This document shows positions 45,264 through 53,247 of a stretch of DNA of 64,000 bases, in pieces. Origin of the DNA: Rhodococcus sp. 06-462-5. Its GTDB lineage: Bacteria; Actinomycetota; Actinomycetes; Mycobacteriales; Mycobacteriaceae. Under the pieces are notes generated by a model, which was not told the DNA's origin, ran no database searches, and saw only the letters and a list, made by a program, of their open reading frames with translations. The DNA is taken from the NCBI RefSeq assembly GCF_002258315.1, contig NZ_NOYD01000051.1:1-64000 (forward strand). The letters run 5' to 3'. The first letter of the stretch is position 1. Each line of letters opens with the position of its first letter. Made by a program: the position numbers and the translations under genes.

Positions 45264-46216
45264 TGAAGATCGTCGTCGGCGATCGAAATGTGCTGCCGCA
45301 TCGTGAGCAGTTCGAGGCCGGGCTACCCGTCGACACCGAGGTCGTCTGGTGTGTTCCGTTCGACGCGAGTCGAGTCGTCGAGGAGCTTGCCGATGCGGAC
45401 GTGTACGTCGGCGGCAAGTTCAGTGCGGCCATGGGTGCCGCTGCACCGAAACTGCGGATGGTGCACGTTGCCGGCGCGGGAACGGACAACGTCGACCGCT
45501 CCGGATTGGGTCCTGATATTCAGGTGTGCAATACCTTTCACCACGAACAGTCGATCGCCGAGTACGTCGTGGCGTCGACGGTGATGCTGCGCCGGAAGTT
45601 TCTGCAACAGGACCGCGCACTCCGCTCGGGAGTGTTCGCCACGTCGGTCTACGACCCGAGCATCCCCCAACCGCTCTCGCTGAGCGGTGCTCGCATCGGA
45701 TTCGTCGGCTTCGGGCATATCGGTAGGCAGACGTGGCAGTTGTTCCAGGCCTACGGGGCGGTGGGGGCTGCGGTCACCGGGAGTGGGCGGGTTCCGGCCG
45801 ATGGCCTCGAATGGGTCTCGGATACAGCCGATCTGGGAACTCTTGCGGACTTCGCCGATGTACTGGTGGTCTCCGCACCGCTGAACGAGCACACTCGCGG
45901 CATGATCGGTGCCGACGAACTGGGCCGGCTCGGCACCGGCGGGGTACTCGTCAATGTCGGTCGCGGTCCCCTCGTGCAGGAACAGCCGCTGTTCGACGCG
46001 TTGTCGCGCAAACAGATTGCCGCGGCCGCGATCGATGTCTGGTACCGCTACCCCGGGCCGGACGGCGTGGGAGAGCCGAGCGTGTTGCCGTTTCGCGATC
46101 TCGACAATGTGCTGATGACTCCGCACTCGTCGGGCGTCACGCATCACACGTTCGTGGGCCGCGTCGCGGATATCGCGTCGAACATCGATGCGTTGGCGGC
46201 ATCGATGCGCCGGTAA
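45263..46216 (+). CDS. D-2-hydroxyacid dehydrogenase family protein
   Basis: NAD(P)-dependent dehydrogenase of 317 residues. The cofactor motif is GFGHIGRQ, the substrate arginine lies in NVGRGPLVQE and the histidine in PHSSGVTHHT. It is coupled to gudD by TGATG, which implies a role in aldarate metabolism, for example reduction of a 2-oxo intermediate such as tartronate semialdehyde-like compounds. That role is inferred; the branch is distinct from the gene at 25801. Confidence 0.82.
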   Translation: MKIVVGDRNVLPHREQFEAGLPVDTEVVWCVPFDASRVVEELADADVYVGGKFSAAMGAAAPKLRMVHVAGAGTDNVDRSGLGPDIQVCNTFHHEQSIAEYVVASTVMLRRKFLQQDRALRSGVFATSVYDPSIPQPLSLSGARIGFVGFGHIGRQTWQLFQAYGAVGAAVTGSGRVPADGLEWVSDTADLGTLADFADVLVVSAPLNEHTRGMIGADELGRLGTGGVLVNVGRGPLVQEQPLFDALSRKQIAAAAIDVWYRYPGPDGVGEPSVLPFRDLDNVLMTPHSSGVTHHTFVGRVADIASNIDALAASMRR

Positions 46217-46221
46217 AAGGT

Positions 46222-46236
46222 GTTGGACGTGTATCG
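46222..46236 (+). promoter_or_regulatory. Third copy of the aldarate motif
   Basis: GTTGGACGTGTATCG resembles the two motifs at 43714-43854 (consensus TTGGACRTGYATCG). It lies 53 bp before the talarate/galactarate dehydratase start, suggesting a second promoter or operator under the same control. Confidence 0.55.
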
Positions 46237-46288
46237 CTTGTCGAAATAGGCTGTGAAGCAACATAATCGACGATTTCAGGAGTCACGG

Positions 46289-47488
46289 ATGACCATCGGC
46301 ACCGACACACCGACCAGCGGACTCTCTGCCCCGAATGCAGCGATCATGGCGCTGGCCTCCGGGGCGGCGAGCATCGACCGCATCGTCGAGGTGACGCTGT
46401 CCTCGATCGTGCTACCGCTGAAGAATCCGATCAGCGACGCCAAGGTGCTCACCGGCAGGCAGAAGGCGATGACCGAGGTGGTCTTCCTGTTCGCCGAGAT
46501 TCGTACCGAACAGGGCCATGAGGGAATCGGTTTCGGATATTCCAAGCGCGCGGGCGGACCCGCCCAGTTTGCGCATGCCCAGGAGATCGCCCCGGTTCTC
46601 ATCGGAGAAGATCCTAACGACATCGGCAAGATCTGGACCAAGCTGGTGTGGGCCGGTGCCTCGGTGGGCCGCAGCGGCGTTGCCACGCAGGCGATTGCCG
46701 CGATCGACATCGCGCTGTGGGATCTCAAAGCCAAGCGCGCCGGGTTGCCGCTGGCCAAGCTGATCGGGTCGTCACGAGATTCGGTGCAGACGTACAACAC
46801 CTCGGGCGGGTTCCTGCACACTCCCATCGAGGAGGTCATGGAGAACGCTGCCATGTCGCTGGCGAACGGCATCGGGGGTATCAAACTGAAGGTGGGACAG
46901 CCGGATTGGCGTACCGACATTGCCCGCGTCACTGCGGTGCGTGAGTTTCTCGGCGACGACGTCCCACTGATGGTCGACGCCAACCAGCAATGGGATCGGC
47001 CGACGGCGCAGCGGATGGGCCGCATACTCGAACAGTTCGATCTCGTCTGGATCGAGGAGCCCCTCGACGCCTACGACGCCGAGGGGCACGCACAGCTCGC
47101 TCGCAGCCTCGACACCTCCATCGCCACCGGAGAGATGTTGGCCAGCGTCGGCGAGCACGTCCGCCTCATCGAGGCCGGTTCGGTGGACATCCTGCAGCCC
47201 GACGCTCCGCGCATCGGGGGCATCACACAGTTCCTGAAATTGGCGGCGCTGGCCGAGCACCACAACCTGCAACTGGCACCGCACTTCGCGATGGAGATCC
47301 ACCTGCACCTCGCGGCGGTGTACCCCCTGCAGACCTGGGTGGAGCACTTCGACTGGCTCGACCCGCTGTTCGACGAACACCTCGAGACACGAGATGGACG
47401 CATGCATCTGTCCGCGCGCCCGGGATTGGGCTTCACGCTCAGCGAGCAGGGTCGTGCGTGGACCGTCGCGAAGGCAGTGCTGCGCTGA
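46289..47488 (+). CDS. L-talarate/galactarate dehydratase
   Basis: Enolase-superfamily (mandelate racemase subgroup) enzyme of 399 residues. SDAKVLTGRQK, YSKRAGG, GGIKLKVGQP, DANQQWDR, EEPLDAYD and LAPHFAMEIH align with Salmonella L-talarate/galactarate dehydratase. It makes the same 5-dehydro-4-deoxy product that enters the kdgD route. ATG 46289 follows CAGGAGTC; the longer start is 12 codons further. A 72-bp gap separates it from the dehydrogenase. Confidence 0.92.
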   Translation: MTIGTDTPTSGLSAPNAAIMALASGAASIDRIVEVTLSSIVLPLKNPISDAKVLTGRQKAMTEVVFLFAEIRTEQGHEGIGFGYSKRAGGPAQFAHAQEIAPVLIGEDPNDIGKIWTKLVWAGASVGRSGVATQAIAAIDIALWDLKAKRAGLPLAKLIGSSRDSVQTYNTSGGFLHTPIEEVMENAAMSLANGIGGIKLKVGQPDWRTDIARVTAVREFLGDDVPLMVDANQQWDRPTAQRMGRILEQFDLVWIEEPLDAYDAEGHAQLARSLDTSIATGEMLASVGEHVRLIEAGSVDILQPDAPRIGGITQFLKLAALAEHHNLQLAPHFAMEIHLHLAAVYPLQTWVEHFDWLDPLFDEHLETRDGRMHLSARPGLGFTLSEQGRAWTVAKAVLR

Positions 47489-47510
47489 CGCGTGGAGCGC
47501 TGACGCGCAC

Positions 47511-47550
47511 GTGAGCGGAAATTCGTAGCCTGCTACGAAGTTTCACTCAC
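47511..47550. repeat. 18-bp imperfect inverted repeat between talarate dehydratase and ktrB
   Basis: Arms 47511-47528 and 47533-47550 agree in about 15 of 18 positions with a 4-base loop (CCTG). It lies 22 bp after the dehydratase stop and could act as a terminator, though no T-run follows. Confidence 0.65.
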
Positions 47551-47590
47551 ATGGCGCGAAGCGGCTCGTCCCACCGGTACTGTCTCTCGA

Positions 47591-48967
47591 GTGACAGACG
47601 CTCACCAGGCATCGCGTTGGTCCGCGATCTTCCGGCTCACCCCGGTCCGGGTCATGGCCACGGGATTCGCGCTCGCCATCGTGATAGGTGCAGGCGTGCT
47701 GGCGCTACCGGTGGCCACTGTGCCCGGCAGCGAGACCGGGTTTCTGCAGGCGTTGTTCACCTCCACCTCCGCCGTCAGCCTGACGGGTCTGATCGTGGTG
47801 GACACCCCGGTGTACTGGACGGGTTTCGGTCAGGGCGCGATCCTCGCCCTGATTCAGATCGGCGGGTTCGGGATCATGACGATCGCGTCCCTGGTCGGAT
47901 TGTTCCTGGCCGACCGAATAGGGCTTCGCGGCAGGCTCAATGCCGCAGCAGAAGTTCGGACATCAGGGCTGGGCGACGTTCGAAGCGTCGTCATCGGGGT
48001 GTTCCGTACCAGTCTGATCATCGAGAGTGTCGTCGCGATCGCCCTGGCGGCGCGCTTCTTTCTCGGATACGACGAGCCCTTCGGTCGCGCCCTCTGGCTG
48101 GGGACCTTCCATGCGGTCTCCGCGTTCAACAACGCCGGCTTCGCCCTGTTCAGCGACAACATGATCGGGTTCGCCACCGATCCGTGGATCTGTATCCCAC
48201 TGTTGATTGCGGTGGTGTTGGGCGGCATCGGATTTCCGGTTCTCTTCGAGATCGCCCGTCGAGTTCGGTCTCGCGCCAAGGGGCGTCGGTCGCCTCAGCG
48301 TTGGTCGTTGCACACTCGCCTGACGCTGACCGTCACCGGAATTCTGTTGGTTCTCGGCCCGACGGTCGTGCTGCTGTTCGAGTGGTCCAGAACCCTGGGC
48401 GAATTCGGGCTCTGGGACAAGATGCTGGTCGCGACTTTCCAGGGCGTCATGCCTCGCACCGCAGGGTTCAACAGTGTCGACTACGCCGACGTCGACAACG
48501 CGACCTTGCTCGTCACCGACGTCCTGATGTTCATCGGCGGTGGCAGCGGCGGCACCGCAGGTGGCATCAAGGTCACCACGTTCGCCCTGCTGCTGTTCGT
48601 CATCCTGGCCGAGATCCGCGGTGATCGTGAGGTGACGGTGTTCGACCGTCGGATCGACGCGCGAGTGCAGCGGCAGGCATTGACCGTCGCGCTGATCGGG
48701 GTCGCGCTGGTCATGCTCCCGGTCGTGGCACTCCTGGCCGGCACGGACTTCGACCTCGACGTCCTGTTGTTCGAGGTCGTGTCGGCGTTCGCGACGGTAG
48801 GCCTGTCCACCGGAATCACCGCACAGTTGCCCGGCTGGGGTCAGGTGATTCTGATCGTCCTGATGTACCTGGGTCGCATCGGTTCCATCACTCTGGTCAG
48901 CGCCCTTGCCGCCCGCGACCGCGGCCGGCGATACACGCTCCCCACGGAAAGGCCGTTCATTGGCTAG
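47591..48967 (+). CDS. ktrB: Potassium channel subunit, KtrB/TrkH family
   Basis: Membrane protein of 458 residues with four membrane-pore-membrane repeats. The selectivity-filter segments read TSTSAVSLTGL, SAFNNAGF, MPRTAGF and SAFATVGLSTG, each with the conserved glycine. It imports K+ together with the RCK subunit encoded next. GTG 47591 has no strong ribosome site, so the start is less certain. Confidence 0.93.
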   Translation: MTDAHQASRWSAIFRLTPVRVMATGFALAIVIGAGVLALPVATVPGSETGFLQALFTSTSAVSLTGLIVVDTPVYWTGFGQGAILALIQIGGFGIMTIASLVGLFLADRIGLRGRLNAAAEVRTSGLGDVRSVVIGVFRTSLIIESVVAIALAARFFLGYDEPFGRALWLGTFHAVSAFNNAGFALFSDNMIGFATDPWICIPLLIAVVLGGIGFPVLFEIARRVRSRAKGRRSPQRWSLHTRLTLTVTGILLVLGPTVVLLFEWSRTLGEFGLWDKMLVATFQGVMPRTAGFNSVDYADVDNATLLVTDVLMFIGGGSGGTAGGIKVTTFALLLFVILAEIRGDREVTVFDRRIDARVQRQALTVALIGVALVMLPVVALLAGTDFDLDVLLFEVVSAFATVGLSTGITAQLPGWGQVILIVLMYLGRIGSITLVSALAARDRGRRYTLPTERPFIG

Positions 48968-49625
48968 GAAACCGTCCTCCGATGTCGTCGTCGTCCTCGG
49001 TCTCGGCCGCTTCGGCAAGTCCCTGGCACTGGAACTGATGGGCCAGGGCGTCGAGGTCCTCGGCGTCGACAGTGACGACGCCGTTGTACAACGCGTGGCA
49101 GACCGTTTGACTCACGCTGTGGTGGCCGATACCACCGACGAGGAGTCTCTTCGGCAGTTGTCGGTGCACGAGTACGACCGTGCCGTCGTGGGCATCGGGT
49201 CCAATCTCGAAGCCAGCCTGCTCACCGCATCGGCACTGGTGAATCTGTCGCTGCCGACCATCTGGGCCAAAGCGCTCAGCAACGCGCACGCCAAGATTCT
49301 CACCCAGATCGGCGTGCACCATGTGGTCAGGCCCGAGCACGACATGGGCAAGCGTGTCGCCCACCTGGTCCGCGGCCGGATGATGGACTACATCGAATTC
49401 GACGACGGTTTCGCCATGATCAAAACCTCTCCGCCCGCCTCCATCATCGGAAAGAAATTGGGCGAAAGCGCAATACGCACCAAGCACCGTGTCACCGTCG
49501 TCGCGGTCAAGCGTCAGGGCGAGGGATTCACCTACGCCACGGCAGACACGGTGATCGGGGCAGGCGATACCGTCATCGTCTCCGGTCAGGTTCGAGACGC
49601 CGAACGATTCAGTGAGTCGACCTGA
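48960..49625 (+). CDS. ktrA: Potassium uptake regulatory subunit, KtrA/TrkA family
   Basis: Cytoplasmic RCK protein of 221 residues: LGLGRFGKS is the nucleotide-binding motif of the TrkA-N domain, and the C-terminal TrkA-C domain has VSGQVRDAERF. It gates the KtrB channel by binding nucleotides. The TTG start at 48960 overlaps ktrB by 8 bp and follows GGAAAGG. It converges with the mannitol dehydrogenase gene, overlapping its 3' end by 17 bp. Confidence 0.92.
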   Translation: MARKPSSDVVVVLGLGRFGKSLALELMGQGVEVLGVDSDDAVVQRVADRLTHAVVADTTDEESLRQLSVHEYDRAVVGIGSNLEASLLTASALVNLSLPTIWAKALSNAHAKILTQIGVHHVVRPEHDMGKRVAHLVRGRMMDYIEFDDGFAMIKTSPPASIIGKKLGESAIRTKHRVTVVAVKRQGEGFTYATADTVIGAGDTVIVSGQVRDAERFSEST

Positions 49626-51084
49626 GTGATTCCAGTGTCGCTCGCGCGCCCTGCTCCTGCAGAGACGCCAGTTGTTTCGTGTACTCGGCGACGAAGCATT
49701 CGTTGTCGATCAGATCCCCGAACACCGCGCGGTTCGCGATGAACGCCGTTGGATTCTCGCGCTGACTCTGCGCGATCGGCACCAGTGAGTCCTTCAGCTG
49801 GTCGACGATTTCGATGGGCTCACCGGACTCGTCGACGGCCTCGGCGTAGCGAGCCCAGCTGGCCACCACTGCGGTGGAGCGGGCGATCTCACCGCCGGTC
49901 TCGAGGTTCTTGCGGATGACAGGCAAGAGCCACTTGGGAATTCGGTCCGAGGACTCGGCACACAGGCGGGCGACGGTATCGCGGATCTCGGGATTGGAGA
50001 ACCGCTCGATCAGCGTTCGCTTGTAGTCGGTCAGATCGATGCCGGGGACCGGCTGCAGCGTCGGGGTTGCCTCCTCGTCCATGTAGGCAAGCAGGAACTC
50101 CGAGAACAGCGAATCCTGGCACACCTCGTGGACGAGCCGATAGCCACTGAGGTAACCGAAGTACGCGAGCGCCTGGTGACTGGCATTGAGCAACCGCAGC
50201 TTCATCAGCTCGTAGGGGGTGACGTCCTCGACCACCTGCACGCCCACGTCTTCCAGCGGCGGACGGCCGAGGGTGAAGTTGTCCTCGAGCACCCACTGCG
50301 TGAACGGCTCGCCCGCGACGGGCCACTGATCGTCGATGGCATAGCGCAGCGAAAGCTGTTCGGTCACTTCCGGTGTCGTGACCGGCGTGATGCGATCGAC
50401 CATCGAATTGGGGAACGCGCCTTCTGCCTGGATCCAGTCGGCCAACGCCGGATCCTTCAGGCGCGCGAACGTCGTGAACGTCGACTGCGCCATATGGCCG
50501 TTGCCCTCGATGTTGTCGCAGGACATGATGGTGAACGGGGCCATGCCGCGGTCCTTGCGTCGCGCCAACGCCTCGGTGACGAGACCGAATGTCGTTGCGG
50601 GAACAGCGCCGTCGGCAAGGTCGGCAACGATTGCGGGATTGTCCGCGTCGAACTCGCCCGTCGTCGCGGAGAAGTTGTAGCCACCCTCGGTGATGGTGAG
50701 CGAGACGATCTTCGTCGTGTCGGCGGCCATCTTCTCGATCACGGCCTCGGCGTCGTCCGGCGCGAAGAGATACTCGACGATGGAACCGATGACACGGGTA
50801 TCCCACGTGCCGTCGGAATGCTTGAGCGCCAACGTGTACAGGCAGTCCTGTGCGTGCATGACGTCGTTCATTCGTCGGTCACCGGGCAGTACCCCGACGC
50901 CGCAGATTCCCCAGTCCAGCGCCTGTCCCTGCTGCAGCAGGCGGTCGACGTACATCGCCTGGTGCGCTCGATGGAAGCCACCGACACCGAAATGCACGAT
51001 GCCCACCGTCACCTCGGACCGGTCGTACGTCGGGACAGCGACGTCCTCGATGAAGTCGGCGAGGTTCTGCGAGTTCAACTTCAT
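49609..51084 (-). CDS. Mannitol dehydrogenase family (polyol 2-dehydrogenase)
   Basis: Long-chain dehydrogenase of 491 residues that oxidises mannitol, arabitol or a related polyol to the ketose with NAD. GIVHFGVGGFHRAHQAMY opens the Rossmann domain and KLRLLNASHQALAY has the K-x5-N-x2-H catalytic motif. It overlaps the zinc alcohol dehydrogenase gene by 4 bp. Mannitol and arabitol cannot be told apart from sequence; the distant xylulokinase would fit arabitol. Confidence 0.92.
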   Translation of the reverse strand: MKLNSQNLADFIEDVAVPTYDRSEVTVGIVHFGVGGFHRAHQAMYVDRLLQQGQALDWGICGVGVLPGDRRMNDVMHAQDCLYTLALKHSDGTWDTRVIGSIVEYLFAPDDAEAVIEKMAADTTKIVSLTITEGGYNFSATTGEFDADNPAIVADLADGAVPATTFGLVTEALARRKDRGMAPFTIMSCDNIEGNGHMAQSTFTTFARLKDPALADWIQAEGAFPNSMVDRITPVTTPEVTEQLSLRYAIDDQWPVAGEPFTQWVLEDNFTLGRPPLEDVGVQVVEDVTPYELMKLRLLNASHQALAYFGYLSGYRLVHEVCQDSLFSEFLLAYMDEEATPTLQPVPGIDLTDYKRTLIERFSNPEIRDTVARLCAESSDRIPKWLLPVIRKNLETGGEIARSTAVVASWARYAEAVDESGEPIEIVDQLKDSLVPIAQSQRENPTAFIANRAVFGDLIDNECFVAEYTKQLASLQEQGARATLESLRSTH

Positions 51085-52151
51085 GCGTTGGTCTCCTTCG
51101 AAAGTCCTGGAATCACTACGGCTTTGATGCTTCCGGGTTGCCTGTCGGCGTTCAATGCATCCTCGACGCCATCGAGTCCGAACCTCGCCGTCACCATCGC
51201 GTCGAGATCCACCATGCCCGACGCCACCAGCGCGCGTGCGATCGGCCATGTGTTGGCGTAGCGAAAGACGCCGGTGAGCAGCAGTTCTCGGTTCTGGATC
51301 CGCGAGATCGGCAGCGGGTAGTCCGACCCGCCCATGCCGACGAGGACGACCGTGCCTGCGGGTCGTACGGCGTGGATGCCGTCGACCACGGCTCGGGCCG
51401 CACCGGATGCGTCGATGAAAGCGTCGACCGTCAGTGCGCGCACGTCCTCGGCGGCGGGGTCGAGTACGCGCGTCGCGCCGAACCTCTCCGCGTTGGCGCG
51501 GCGCGAAGCGTCGATGTCGGTGACGATGACCTCGGTGGCACCGAATGCGCGCGCGACCTGTGCGGTGACGAGCCCGACGGGACCCGCGCCCGCGATGAGC
51601 ACGCTCGAGCCCGCGGAGATGCGTGCCTTCTGGGCCGAGGCGATGCCGACCGACAGTGGCTCGAAGAGAGCTGCGGCCTCGTCGGAGATGTCGTCGGGGA
51701 CGTCGTGGGCGAAGGTCGATTGGATCAGCACGTACTCCGCGAGCGCGCCGTCGATGGGCGGCGTCGCGAAGAACTCCATGGCCGGGCACAGGTTGTAGCG
51801 GCCTGCGCGGGACGGTGCGCTCGTGGGATCGGGGCGCTGTGGCTCGATGGACACGCGCTGCCCGACGCGGGTGTCGGAGACCTCGGAGCCCACGGCAACG
51901 ACGACGCCCGCCGCTTCGTGTCCGAGCACGAGCGGACCGTCGACGACGTAATCGCCGATGTGTCCCTCGCGGTAGTAATGCGCGTCGGAACCACAGACCC
52001 CGACTGCCGTGACCTGCACGAGGACCTCGTCGTGCGCGGGCGTGGGGACGGGCCGTTCTTCGAGTCGTATCTCCTGCACTCCGGTCAGGACGCTGGCCTG
52101 CATGGACTGTGGCACGGGTCGCTGGTGGCGAGGGGGTGTTGTGTAGATCAC
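51081..52151 (-). CDS. Zinc-dependent alcohol (sorbitol-type) dehydrogenase
   Basis: Medium-chain dehydrogenase of 356 residues, likely oxidising sorbitol or xylitol. GVCGSDAHYY and GHEAAG hold the catalytic-zinc ligands and GAGPVGLV the cofactor site. Three of the usual four structural-zinc cysteines are missing in the region PTSAPSRAGRYNLC. GTG 52151 is used: TAACAT lies 6 bases upstream, fitting a leaderless message; ATG 52103 is the alternative and lacks a ribosome site. Confidence 0.82.
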   Translation of the reverse strand: MIYTTPPRHQRPVPQSMQASVLTGVQEIRLEERPVPTPAHDEVLVQVTAVGVCGSDAHYYREGHIGDYVVDGPLVLGHEAAGVVVAVGSEVSDTRVGQRVSIEPQRPDPTSAPSRAGRYNLCPAMEFFATPPIDGALAEYVLIQSTFAHDVPDDISDEAAALFEPLSVGIASAQKARISAGSSVLIAGAGPVGLVTAQVARAFGATEVIVTDIDASRRANAERFGATRVLDPAAEDVRALTVDAFIDASGAARAVVDGIHAVRPAGTVVLVGMGGSDYPLPISRIQNRELLLTGVFRYANTWPIARALVASGMVDLDAMVTARFGLDGVEDALNADRQPGSIKAVVIPGLSKETNA

Positions 52152-52169
52152 ACCTTAATGTTAGCTTAG

Positions 52170-52202
52170 TGAGCAGATGAACACGAGTTGAGCATTTGCT
52201 CA
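52170..52202. promoter_or_regulatory. Candidate operators in the divergent polyol promoter
   Basis: TGAGCATTTGCTCA (52189-52202) is a 6-2-6 palindrome and TGAGCAGATGAACA (52170-52183) a degenerate copy, 19 bp apart. Both lie between the zinc dehydrogenase start and the SorC gene. They are probable SorC-regulator sites. Confidence 0.65.
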
Positions 52203-52221
52203 CTACTCAGGGAGGGTCGAC

Positions 52222-53247
52222 ATGGACGGATCGACGTCCGGCACCGGGGGAGCAAAGCCTGCGCGGTCCGGTGAGGATCTGCGCCTGGCTCTGCGCGCCG
52301 CAACCATGTACCACCTCGAAGGCGCGACTCAGGCCGAGATCGCCGTGAAGCTCGGCGTCTCGCGCCCGACGGCCGGCCGTCTCGTCGCTCGGGCCCGCAC
52401 CCAGGGTCTGGTGACGATCGAGATCAATGTTCCCGACGATCTTCAGGGCACCGTCCATGCCGACCTCGAGCGCGAACTCGAGGCGCAGTTCGGGTTGACC
52501 GAGGTGCTCGTCGTCTCGGACGTCATCGACGGCACGGACGCCGGCTACGGATCTCTCGGTCGGGCGGCGGCAACGCTGCTCTCCCGTCGGCTCCAGGATC
52601 GGGATGTTCTCGGCTTCACCTGGGGACCCGAGACGGTGTCGGTTGCGAGCTCTCTCAAGACTCGATCCACCAAATGTGCCGCGGTGGTGCAACTCGACGG
52701 TTCCATCACCTCGGCCGACTACCAGACCGGCGTCGAGTACACGCTCGGACGGTGCGCGGCGTACCTGCAGGCGACACCCATCAGGCTCAACGCGCCGCTG
52801 TATGCCGATCAGGCGACAGTTGTTGCGTTGGAGCAGGATTCCGTGATCTCGCGCGCCCTCAAGGCCGGGACCGATGCCGATGTGATGATGTACGGCATCG
52901 GTCCCGTTTCCACGTCCACCACGTTGTTCGAGGGCAGCTTCATCGACCTCGAGGTGCTCGACGAACTCCGCCGACTCGGTGCGGTCGGTGAGATCGGCGG
53001 CCGGTTCTACGACGCCGACGGCAAGGACACCGGAGGATCGCTCCCAGGCCGAACCGTGTCGGTGGGACTCGACGCCATCAGGGCCTGCGATCGGGCCGTG
53101 CTCGTCACCGGTGGAAAACGAAAACACGAAGCGCTGCTCGGTGCACTGCGCGGTGGTCTGGCGTCGATCCTGGTCACCGACATCGAAAGTGCGCGTTGGC
53201 TCGTCGATCGATCCACAACAGCGTCGAATGGAAAGGTATCTCAGTGA
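52222..53247 (+). CDS. SorC-family sugar-binding transcriptional regulator
   Basis: Protein of 341 residues. An N-terminal helix-turn-helix (AEIAVKLGVSRPTAGRLV, about 37-55) precedes a phosphosugar-isomerase-like ligand domain with GTDADVMMYGIGPV. ATG follows GGGAGGG. It is divergent from the two dehydrogenases and its stop overlaps the start of the transporter operon, so it likely controls both. The ligand is probably a polyol or its phosphate. Confidence 0.88.
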   Translation: MDGSTSGTGGAKPARSGEDLRLALRAATMYHLEGATQAEIAVKLGVSRPTAGRLVARARTQGLVTIEINVPDDLQGTVHADLERELEAQFGLTEVLVVSDVIDGTDAGYGSLGRAAATLLSRRLQDRDVLGFTWGPETVSVASSLKTRSTKCAAVVQLDGSITSADYQTGVEYTLGRCAAYLQATPIRLNAPLYADQATVVALEQDSVISRALKAGTDADVMMYGIGPVSTSTTLFEGSFIDLEVLDELRRLGAVGEIGGRFYDADGKDTGGSLPGRTVSVGLDAIRACDRAVLVTGGKRKHEALLGALRGGLASILVTDIESARWLVDRSTTASNGKVSQ

